Positions 45,467 through 55,649 of a stretch of DNA of 64,000 nt are shown piece by piece. The first letter of the stretch is position 1. The number at the start of each line of letters is the position of its first letter. Made by a program: the position numbers and the translations under genes. The stretch covers positions 85,930-149,929 of the forward strand of contig JADNYV010000081.1 of NCBI GenBank assembly GCA_015501055.1, given 5' to 3'. The notes beneath the pieces were generated by a model, which was not told the DNA's origin, did not search any database, and saw only the letters and a program-made list of their open reading frames with translations. The DNA is from Mucidula mucida. Lineage: Eukaryota > Basidiomycota > Agaricomycetes > Agaricales > Physalacriaceae.

Positions 45467-47828
45467 ATGTCGAGCAATACTTGTTCCACAATTCCCAGTA
45501 CAACTCAGGCTCTCAGCGACGTATCTGGCGTCAGAGGATATAAGAGGAAAGCCCACGACGAATACCTCGAGCACGACCTGCAGCACCATCGCGTCTTCTT
45601 GCACGCCGAAAAGTCTGTGGAACTCGTGTTTCGAACGCCTGCCAGCTGGGACGAAGATTCGTCGTTCGTTAACGTCTTGACGTCTATCCTTGCCCACGTC
45701 GACTTCAAGAAGGTCTTGAATGACTTTTTCCTGGCTACCAAAGGTCCCGCCACCGGAGACGGGCTTTACCCCGTCATTGTTTCGCTCTACACCATTACAT
45801 TGAACCTACTGGACCAATATGATCCCCTCCCGGACATTCAAGGCCGAAAAATTGTTAAAGGCATTGAGCACGTCAGCAAGGGCGTTTACGACAGAGCCTT
45901 CTCCATCCTGGATCTCGTCCATATCGTCGTACGAAAAGACCCCAACATGGTCTTGTTTCAGGGTGACCACGACTTCCGAGTTCTACATAAAGGTAGAGTT
46001 GGACCCACTAGCTTCCGCCGGTTTGATTCTTACTCGATTCCAGGTGTTGACCCATGCCTCACCGAACCGACAAGCACGCCGACTTCGAGGTCTGCTGCTT
46101 CCGACGACAGCCCTACGTCTAGTAAACGAAAGCGCCCGAAAGACGATGTCGACGGGAGTACGTCCAGTGATCATATCGCGTCGAACGTAGCCTCGAATGC
46201 GGATTCAAACAGGACGCAAGAAAGAAATCATAACTGGGCACAGAAACGTACGGAAATGGAATGCACACGATATGCCATGGAGCACTTGTCGGACGTCATC
46301 TTTCGCTCTCACAGCATAGTCACATTGTTCGACTGCCACCGATTACAACTGCAGTACTATGACCGGAGTGTAATCGCCGTTTCCACCGCTGTCGACCTCT
46401 CGACAGAGCAAGGACAGAACCTCTTCATTTTGATGGTGTACGGTCTGCGCCGCCTCAGTCCCGAGGACCTCGGGCTTCGAAACATCGTTAACGATTCGTT
46501 GGCACTGTGCAGGACCTTCGAATCGGCTGCGAAACGTGTGGACGATGGTGGTACCAAGACTTGGCACAAAACGTTCTATGATGTGAAGATGACAATTGCG
46601 GGCGAGGAGTACACGCTCAAGGATATCATCTTCCGTCAGCCAGGTCTGATCGGTCGCACCACATGCGTTGTTGCAGCCATACGTTCAACCGGCGATGAGC
46701 ATGTTGTTGTGAAGTTCAGTTGTCCAGCCAAGACACGTGTCTCAGAGACGGACCTTGTCCAAAGAGCGCGACAGTGTGCCGAATCGGACGAGAAACATGC
46801 CTGGGTCCTCAAGCACCTGCCGAACATAATTGCTTCCGAAGACGTCGACATTGGCGCGGACTCTGTTCAAGCCCGCATGCGGGACTTTCTTAATGACGCA
46901 GAGTACGCGGACAAGCAGAAATACCACTACGAGGACCGCTGTCTTCGAATCACCGTGTCCGAACGACTGCATCCGATCACCTGCTTGACCAGCCCACGCG
47001 AGGTAGCCCAAGTTTTTCTTGACGTCCTTCAAAGTAAGCTTCACACGCCCCTTGCGAATCTATTCTAACGGCTCTGTAGCTCACAATTGGCTCTACGAGG
47101 TTCCGAAAATCCTCCACCGCGATTTGAGCCAGTCCAATATCATGTTCCGCAAGGATAAGGACGCAAATGTCTATGGGGTTCCGAATGACCTTGATCTCGC
47201 ATCCTTGCTTTCCCAAATCGAAGGGGAAAGCAGCAGTACATCGCTTCGGCGCACCGGAACGCCTCCGTTCATGGCCTTTGACCTTCAAGACCCCGATAAC
47301 TCCCAAGTCCGTCATCTCTACCGGCATGACCTGGAATCACTGTTTTATGTGCTCGTCATGTTCGTTTGCCGCTACGAATTTAAGGGTGACCACTATGTGA
47401 TGCGCGCACAGCCACCTTTCGATGATTGGTTCGACTGGACAAAGTCTTGGACGGACCTCAAAAAGACGAAAAGCGACTTCTTCCACACGACCGATCCGAC
47501 ATTTATTGCCTCCCAAATTTCCCCTGGACTCAACCATTTTGAGCCCTGGGTCCTCTTCCTTCAGAGTGAACTTCGCGAAGGTTTCGTGAAGAAGGCGCAG
47601 GCGCAGGCTCCCATCCCGTCTTTCCAGATGGATGAAGAGATGTTGTATGCTGTAGAGGCTGGTCTTGTGCAGGCACCAGTCGTGGAAGAGCCGGAGAAGG
47701 TCGACGACGAGACACTCGGAGGGGCAGTTACTTATTGGACCTTTTACCCGTACATGCGCCACTTTGATGGCCAACCTCTGGATGTGCGACGCCGCAAGCT
47801 CGGCTTCTCCGCGCCCCCGCCCTTGTAA
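45467..47828 (+). CDS. FunK1-type fungal protein kinase H
   Basis: The N-terminal region starts at MSSNTCSTIPSTTQALSD (45467); the frame is open further upstream and related copies keep SPSDPTAATGYADAF there, so the start is uncertain. Next come KRKAHDEYLEHDLQHHRVFL, a conserved in-frame intron at 45992-46042, a Ser/Thr-rich linker with a basic patch (SKRKRPKDD), RYAMEHLSDVIFRSHSIVTL, VVVKFSCPAKTR (beta-3 Lys), an intron at about 47034-47080, LHRDLSQSNIMFRKDKD (catalytic loop), GVPNDLDLA and a C-terminus ending at 47828. From 46361 on it is the right-arm partner of kinase A; before that it resembles the kinase at 52.6 kb. All motifs expected for activity are present. Substrate and pathway unknown. 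Confidence 0.85.
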
Positions 47829-48237
47829 TTTAGCATGTATGTTGGAACTCAGGATACGTTAAAAATAATGTGATCTCCATTTTACCTATGTTCTGTGTTT
47901 CAAGCTCACCGCCAGCGCCTCTCTTGTCTACGCCTGAGATTCATGATCTCCCATTGAGTAGGAGTCATAATAAGGGATCGCAAATTCGAACACAACCGCA
48001 CGATTGAGGAGCGATTCAGAGATGCACCGCACAACGCCAAGAAACCATTCAACATGAGTTTGCAGACACACACAAGTACATCACGTTCAAAGGGCTGTGG
48101 AACATCTAGCCTGCGAGATTTAAGTGAAATTTTTATGTACAACACTCTGCAAATAAATATAACAGTCCCATCGAGTCTGAGTAAGAATGAAAGTAATTCG
48201 AAAGAAAGGGATTGTAAGAGAGGGACTATTCAATGTT

Positions 48238-49293
48238 TTACAAATCTTTTTCGGGTAGCGCATCGTAGATTGGGCACAGTTGGTCCCATTGGTCTACAGA
48301 ATTGTCAGAAACAAATGTGTTGGATGGATGACGAACAAAGTCTCACTAGTAGGGTCGATAGCGGTTGTCCAGGAGTCAACGCCTTCGGCGAAGATAACTG
48401 ACAGGCCACTAAGCGGGATATTCAGTAACCTGGATAGAGAACATGGTCAAGGACTTACACTTCGAGATGCCAATCAATATGGTAACAGTTAGTCTAGGGA
48501 ATACACCAAGGCTCTCGGACCAACCAATGAACCACGGCCCAGCGTTATCGGTGGTAAAGCGAATGGTAACGTTGTCTCCCGTAGTCCCGATGTTCACGAC
48601 ATAGCGACGCGGAAGCTTCGCGACTTACTGCTCCGGGATTCTCAAGAGGCTGCCATCATACAGTATGTGAGACAAGTTCGATACCGAAAGTTTGTCATAC
48701 TCACAACGAGGTTTCGTTCCAGGAGAGGTGCAGTACTGGTGTCACTCCGAGTGATTGGTTCAGCTAGATCTGCGTTTGTATAACGAAGGATAGCAGAGTT
48801 GATTCCGTCGTCAAATCCACCGTCACCGATACTTGGACTGGCGCGAATCCCTAAGGAGTATAAGTTACACAGCCCAGAAATACTACGAGGTAAACTTACA
48901 GTAGTTATCTTCATCTTGGTTGGCATTCAGCTATATGAGGATATCGGTCAAATGGTGCCGGAGGTCTCGAGCACAGACTTACCACAAACGAGTAGCACTG
49001 GCCTACAGAAAACGCGGAAGTATGAGTTCGTAACCAAGAATGGACGCGACGCTTACCGGCAAAGATGTGAATTTGATCGACTGTCAACGGTTCGTGGTTG
49101 ACATCATCAACTTCAATGATTGTCCTATCGCATGTGCAATACCATTCGCCACAGCACCAAGACGACTGAATCCATCGGGAGCGACGGTCTGGTCAGTGAT
49201 GACCATGTCTCCGACCGGGCCTATCACACTCTGAGCGACGCACGATACAGCGAGGAGGACCAAAGATAGGAGAGAGTGTTTGAGTTGGATCAT
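48238..49293 (-). pseudogene. Laccase pseudogene, right-arm copy
   Basis: Same structure as the left-arm copy: signal peptide [36 protein letters not shown], the first deletion joining NGIA to TIIEVD (removing HWHG and WWHSH), [34 protein letters not shown], the second deletion at the GAAGCTT site (removing HPFHLHG) and loss of the 3' splice site before IDWHLEA. A further small deletion removes part of the WFLHC codons (about 48530). Not functional. Divergent from the membrane-protein gene at 49747. Confidence 0.93.
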
Positions 49294-49349
49294 CGTGTAA
49301 GGAATGTGTATGGATGAAGAAACGAGGATCGTGGTCCTCATCGGCAGTG

Positions 49350-49356
49350 TTTTATA
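49350..49356 (-). promoter_or_regulatory. TATA box of the right laccase pseudogene
   Basis: TATAAAA on the minus strand, 57 bp upstream of the ATG at 49293, as in the left arm. Confidence 0.65.
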
Positions 49357-49746
49357 CTGCACAAGACGCGCCGAGGATCGCGAAGACGCGGCGTGGGGGG
49401 ACCGTAAAAGGATAGCATGACAGCGTGGAGGTCTTTGAGGCATTAAAAAGAGAACAACTCAACGTAAAGCGGACGATATCCGCGAATTGAACCTACAAAT
49501 TTCGTCTACGTACTGGATAGTGATATCGCTATTTGAGGCTTAGTTTTCGAGGCAATGGACGCGTAGCTGCAGCAAATGTTCGACATGGGAAGAGGCAGAA
49601 GCAGGAAGTCGTTCATCCAACGACCTTGGCTTGACGGAGTTTCAATATCCGGCACATGGTGATGCGCAATATTGCTTTGACTTAACCACGACTACCCATC
49701 TACTTACTGATACCCTTGACCATTGCCGATCAGACACCCGCCCATA

Positions 49747-50625
49747 ATGAAGCTCTCCATTGGGTTATTCACTGCCCTCCTCGTAGCGGCCTTAGGTAAC
49801 GTGCCTTGCTGCCTTGCCATGTCCGAGATATTAACTCGATTTCAGCCAGTGCCGCGCCAACGCGCTTAGTCATTCTTTCCGAACCTAACCAGTACAACGA
49901 GGCACTCCCTCCACCCTCGTTCGCGTCAGGCATGGTCCCCGGGACCGTTAATCGCGAAATGCGGCGTCCTTGCCCAGCCCACAACAGCGCCATATCAATC
50001 GCTAACGCTTTCCGTCAGGCTTTTGGACTGGATCTCATCTCCACCGTCGACGTTGCTCCCGCTTTGAACGTCAGCGCTCCTTCCACTCACATCTCGTTCG
50101 ATGCTGCCACCATGATGGGCCACACAAAGGGCGGCGATAGGATCGAGTTCGTAAATCCTCCTCATCATACGCCCGTCGTGGATCGTCTACACAAAGCGAT
50201 TATGGCCCTCGGGCCTTGGGAAGGTCGTGCAGTCGCTTTTGTTTTCGGTGTGTCTCCTCGCGAGTGGTGCGTATATTCATGTCTAATAGTCTCCAGGCTG
50301 CGGAATTGGCGTCATCCTCCGGTTCTTCTTCCTCGTCGGTCTACTCTCCTGCCGCGCCTTTACCCGCCGCCGACAAACTCGTGTCGTCGACTACTACTTT
50401 GTTGATGCTGGGAAACCCGTCGACAATCCTCCCGTTTACGATCTCGACGTCAAGGACGTAGTCTTTGATGCGTCGGAAGAAACCAAGTCGCTAAACACTT
50501 ACAGTCTTTGCTCCATCTTTTCATATCCCTTGGACTCTTCATTGTACGTACATACTATGCGCAATCAGCCCTTGTCTGCGTCTTCTCTTTATGACCGCCG
50601 TCCATACGTTGTGTATGGGCTGTGA
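49747..50625 (+). CDS. Small secreted/single-pass membrane protein (right-arm copy)
   Basis: ATG at 49747, signal peptide MKLSIGLFTALLVAAL, intron 49796-49845, ectodomain SAAPTRLVILSEPNQYNEA to DAATMMGHTKGGDRIEF, GPWEGRAVAFVF, a second intron, then one membrane span GCGIGVILRFFFLVGLLS and the tail DYYFVDAGKPVDNPPVYDLD. The ancestral stop after EETQ is replaced by AAG as in the left arm, extending the protein by about 45 codons to TGA at 50623-50625. The left copy extends further and in a different sequence at its end. Likely a type I membrane protein at the cell surface or secretory pathway, function unknown. The extension suggests little constraint on the cytosolic tail. Confidence 0.72.
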
Positions 50626-50956
50626 CCTCGCCAGGAAATACTACATCTTCTGGAGCATGGCGTATTCTGCGGAACGTTGGGAGAGATGATTCCACGCGCT
50701 CCGGCCGGCGAACTTCGTAATGTGTGTCTAGCATACAATGGAGCCACTTTGACCGCGTTCTTCACGGATCCCGTGTCCTGTCCCCAATCAAGGACGCTGG
50801 AAAACTTCGACCTCGCCGCTTTAAGGTTGTTTACCGCAGTATAGAAATCTGTTTGCTGGTATTGAGAAAGCAATTGATACAATATCATCACAGAAGCACG
50901 GCGTTACAGGCGGATTGCGCGTCTGAAAGTCGCGCTCGGTCGGGAGCCTATTATGG

Positions 50957-51636
50957 TGAAGATGAAGCACCAGGCGTCATCATTTCTCGAGCGCTGGTGG
51001 TGCCGACAATTTAATATGTAAGTGCATTACCTTGCGTTGACGTCAACCTGACACTGCTTCTTCAGTTTACATAGAGAGCTTTGCCTTGTTCATGCTGACG
51101 GGCATCTTCTCTGTGCCCGATACAAAGAATCAGTCACTGGAAAGTTGTCCAGTCATGATACTACTTTCTTCGTCCTGATGGAGAGGGCGTATACTAATGA
51201 GGTCGCGCAGGGAAAACTCTTAGCTGACGCAGTCTTCAGCGATCCAGCACTACGTCTGGTCTACCCTTCCTTGTTACCCTTTGTACACGAACAGCACCAC
51301 TTCCACTCCGAAACGACCCTCCCTCGGAGCTCGCTAATAAAACCACGTTCTTGTTCTACGTGCCATGTTCAATAGGCTTCGGGTACCCGAAGCCTAAGTG
51401 TTGCAGGTTAGGAAGGGTTAGGGTTCGGGGTTAGTGATTCGGGTTGGTTAGTGGTGAATATATATGTTCTTGGGCGGGGCGGGATGAGGGGCGCGTGGCG
51501 GGGGTGAATGTGCTGTCCAAATTTGGTGATTATTTTCATGTGTCAGCAGGGACCACTACGGGTGTGCACCTGCCAGTGTGAGTGTGCACGCTGTGAGTGG
51601 GTACGAAAGTGGTGATAGTTGTATATACTCCCCAGG
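50957..51636. other. Right-arm-only patch
   Basis: Homology to the left arm stops after CCTATTATGG at 50956 and resumes at 51637. The segment has short T- and G-rich runs around 51400-51500 (repeated GGGTTAG/GGTTCGGG-like words) but no gene. It replaces the left patch at 2607-3192, so at least one arm was rewritten here after duplication. Confidence 0.45.
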
Positions 51637-52605
51637 TCCTGGAGTGCCCCGAAGTACGTTTCTGGCAAACGGGCGCGTGGATACGCATGCGGACCGGTAG
51701 AAGAGGTGACGTTTGGTTGCGAGTTCGGCCTGATGATGTGCCAGATACTCTGACCCCAAGAAGGGCTCGTCGAAGCCTGGGTTTGATGAGGGGTTACGGG
51801 CTTCGGGGGACTGGACTGGAAAGATTGTCTTGGAGTAGAGCGTCGATACTCCTTACAAGTCTAGGGGCTTGCTGACCAAGAGCGCTATGGTGTTCATTAA
51901 GAGTTTTGGGTTATAGAAGTCAGAGAGGGCAGCATGACATGGTAAGGAGAAGATGATGTACTGTTTACTTTGGCCAACTCCTTCGCTCGTGGAAGGCACG
52001 CGCTGGCTCGCACTCTTCGCGACACATTTTTTGTGCCTCTTCCTACCTCGCTGCGCGCGCTCATATGAAAGGTTCAATTTCTTGTACCTTTTCATTCTTG
52101 AAAATGCACTCCCCCTTAGCGTTCAAATACCGATAGCCTTCCGCGGGGCATACTTTCAAGTCGTGGTATGTGTCGTCTGTCTGTTCTTCGAGGTCGTTCT
52201 GTCGTTTGAAAATGCTCTCTTTTTTGCGATCGATCCTTCTTGCGCTCGTGTCGGTGTATACTGCCTTGTCGAGTATGAGTATGAGTATGAGTTCGGATGT
52301 TTTATCCGTTTGCACGGTGTCAAGGCGATTTGTTTTAGGAGCCGTAAACTGCCTGCTATGAATTCCTTCATTGGAAATGGCTCTCGAAAACTTGATCTCA
52401 GCCTAGGGACGATCGAAACATCACAGAGCGCTAGAGCTACCATTTCTAGGAGGTGACGGCGTGATAGTAGATTACCTTTTCATTTGAACAATAATGTGGA
52501 CCAATAAGTCGGTGGTGCATTGCTCAGTGAGGCGGCTTGTTTATGCATGTTGTCTCTCCGAGTGATCCGACAGCTTCTACGGGATACCCCGACGCTTTCT
52601 CTCTC

Positions 52606-54949
52606 ATGTCGAGCAATACTTGTTCCACAATTCCCAGTACAACTCAGGCTCTCAGCGACGTATTTGGCGTCAGAGGATATAAGAGGAAAGCCCACGACGA
52701 GTACCTCGAGCACGACATGCAGCACCATCGCGTCTTCTTGCACGCCGAAAAGTTTGTGGAACTCGTGTTTCGAACGCCTGCCACCTGGGAAACCGATCCA
52801 TTGTGCTTTAAAGTATTGGCGCTCGTCAGTGCCCACGATGACTTCAGGAAGGCCTTGGAGGACTTTTTCCTGGCTACCAAAACCGGGGACAGGCTTTACC
52901 CCGTCATTATTTCCCTCTACAGCATTGTATTGAGCCTGCTTGAGCACCTTGATCCCCTTCCGAACATCCAAGGTCGAAAATTTGTTGAAGACCTTGAACC
53001 CGGCGGCGGCGGCATTCACGACAGAGCCTTCTCCATGTTGGATCTCGTCCATGTCGTCGAAGGAGAAGACACCGTCATGGCTTGGTCCCGCAGCGACCAC
53101 CAGCTCCGTGTTCTACATAAAGGTAACGTTCAGTTCATGAGCGCTTCCGCCGGTTTTATTCTTACTCGATTCCAGGTGTTGACCCATGCCTCACCGAACC
53201 GACAAGCACGCCGACTTCGAGGTCTGCTGCTTCCGACGACAGCCCTACGTCTAGTAAACGAAAGCGCCCGAAAGACGATGTAGATGGCAGCATTTATGGT
53301 TTTCATGTCCAGTCGGACGCGGTCTCCAGTGGCAATTCAAACAAGACTGAGAGCAGCGAGGATGCCCAAGCACAGAAATGTATGGAAATCGAATGCGCAC
53401 GATACGCCATGGAGGACTTGTCGGACGTCATCCTGCGCTCCCACAGCATAGTCACGTTGTTCGACCGCCACCGATTCCAACTGCAGTACTATGACCGGAG
53501 TGTAATCGCCGTTTCCACCCCCGTCGACCTTTGGACAGAAGAAGGACAGAACCTATTCATATTGATGGTGTACGGTCTGCGCCGCCTCAATCCCGAGGAC
53601 CTCGGGCTTCGCAATGTCGTCCAAGATTCGTGGACGTTGTATACGAACTCTCAATCGGCCTCCGAACTCGCGGAAGAGAATGGCTCCCACGACTGGCGCA
53701 AAATCTTCTACAATCGGCGAATGAACATCGAGCATGAGGAGTACAATCTCAAAGAGATCGTATTCCGCCAGCCTGGTCTGACCGGTCGCGCCACCTGCGT
53801 CGTTGGAGCCATACGTTCCTCCGACGAGAAGCGCTTTGTCGTTAAATTCAGCTTTCCACCTAGGACGCGCTCTGCAGAAATGGATTTTATCCAAAGAGCG
53901 CGACAGTGTGCTGCTTCGGGGGAGAAACATGCGTGGGTCCTCAACCACCTCCCGAACATGCTCGCTTCCGCAGACGTCGTGATAGGCAAGGACTCTGCCC
54001 AAGCCCGCATGCGCGACTTTGTCAATAGCGCTGAATACGTGGATGGGAAGACTTTTTACTATGAAGACCGTTGTCTGCGCATCTGCGTCTCGGAAGAGCT
54101 GCACGCGATAACGAGTTTGACCAGCGCGCGTAACATCGCCCAAGTTTTTCTAGACATCCTTCAGAGTGAGCTCAGAGGCTATATAACCCATTCGTCTCCA
54201 ATGCTAATTAGTCTGCAGCTCATAAATGGCTGTATGATGTCCCGAAACTCCTCCACCGCGATTTAAGCATGTCCAACATCATGTTCCGCGAGGATGAGGA
54301 CGGAAATGTTTACGGTGTTCCGAATGACTTTGACCTCGCTGCTCTGCTTTCAGATGACGCATCCGATACGTTGCTGCGCCGCACGGGAACGCCTCCCTTC
54401 ATGGCCATTGACCTTCAAGACCCCCATAAGTCCCAAGTCCGTCATCTCTACCGGCATGACCTGGAATCACTGTTTTATGTGCTCGTCATGTTCGTTTGCC
54501 GCTACGAATTTAAGGGTGACCACTATGTGATGCGCGCAAAGCCACCTTTCGATGATTGGTTCGACTGGACAAAGTCTTGGACGGACCTAAAAAAGACGAA
54601 AACCGACTTCTTCCTTGCGACCAATGCGACATTTATTGCCTCCCAAATTTCCCCTGGACTCAACCATTTTGAGCCCTGGGTCCTCTGCCTTCAGAGTGAA
54701 CTTCGCGAAGGTTTTGTGAAGAAGGCGCAGGCGCAGGCTCCCATCCTGTCTTTCATCCCCGATGAAACGATGTTACAGGCCATAAAGGCTGGTCTTCTCG
54801 AGGCACCGGTCGTGGAACAGCCGTTGAAAACGGACGATGAGACACTAGGAGGAAAGGTCACTTACTGGACCTTTTACAAGTACATGGTTCGGCTTGGTGG
54901 CGAACCTCTAGAGGAGCGATGCCCCAACCTCGGCCTGCCCGGCCAGTAG
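52606..54949 (+). CDS. FunK1-type fungal protein kinase I
   Basis: Starts at MSSNTCSTIPSTTQALSD (52606; an in-frame Met at 52543 is an alternative). Motifs in order are KRKAHDEYLEHDMQHHRVFL, VEDLEPGGGGIHDRAFSML, an intron at about 53122-53176, the linker SKRKRPKDDVDGS, RYAMEDLSDVILRSHSIVTL, FVVKFSFPPRTR (beta-3 Lys), an intron at about 54165-54219, LHRDLSMSNIMFREDEDGN, GVPNDFDLAALL, and a C-terminus ending at 54949. The frame is open in all exons. The stretch 54370-54745 is identical over long runs to kinase A (6840-6480) rather than to its tandem neighbour H, which suggests gene conversion. Likely an active cytosolic or nuclear kinase; substrate unknown. Confidence 0.85.
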
Positions 54950-55649
54950 TCCAGTATGTATGTGGCGACTCGGAATAGTTTTGAATAATGTAATTCTCAT
55001 AATCTCATTGTGTATTTGTGATCTGTGTTTCGTGTTTTGAACTCACCACCGGCGCCTTTCTTGTCTACGTGACCTTGTGTAAGTAGCCGGGCACAGAAGA
55101 AATGACAATGGTATAAACTCTGGGAGACTCGGTGCTAAGAATCACATTTAATGCGCGACAGGAAAATCTGCTTTTGTTAACCAGGCCACGCTTGACAAAA
55201 TGTAAGAACGTTCCGCACGGAGCATAGATGGCTCAACCTACGTGAATGAAGACGAACTCGGGCTGGAAAACGGGGCTTAGGGTTACGGAGGATAACTATC
55301 CAGCAGTCCAGCATCGAAACGCAGGTCAAAGCGAAGTATGTAACACGTGAAGAAGGATTCCCGGGGTGCCCATGGTCTCAAATTGAGTAGGAGTCGTGAT
55401 AAAGCATCGCAAGACCGCACGATTTGAAGAGCGATTCAGAGATGCGCCACACAACGCCATCAACCTGATATCGAAGACATGCACAAGCACATCACGTTCG
55501 AAAGTCTTGGCACTTCTAGCCTACGAGATTTAAGTTTTATTTCTATGTACAGCATACGGCGAATAGATACAACAGTCCCATCGAGTCTGAAAAAGAATGA
55601 AAGTAATTCAAAGAAAGGGTTTGTACGAAGAGAGGGACTATTCAATGTT

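Larger units (their letters stand above)
46361..52390. repeat. Right arm of the large inverted duplication
   Basis: Reverse complement of 1633-7805, covering the kinase 3' half, laccase pseudogene, membrane-protein gene and outer non-coding stretch. It lacks the MITE found at 1756-2003 and has its own unrelated patch at 50957-51636. Confidence 0.92.
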
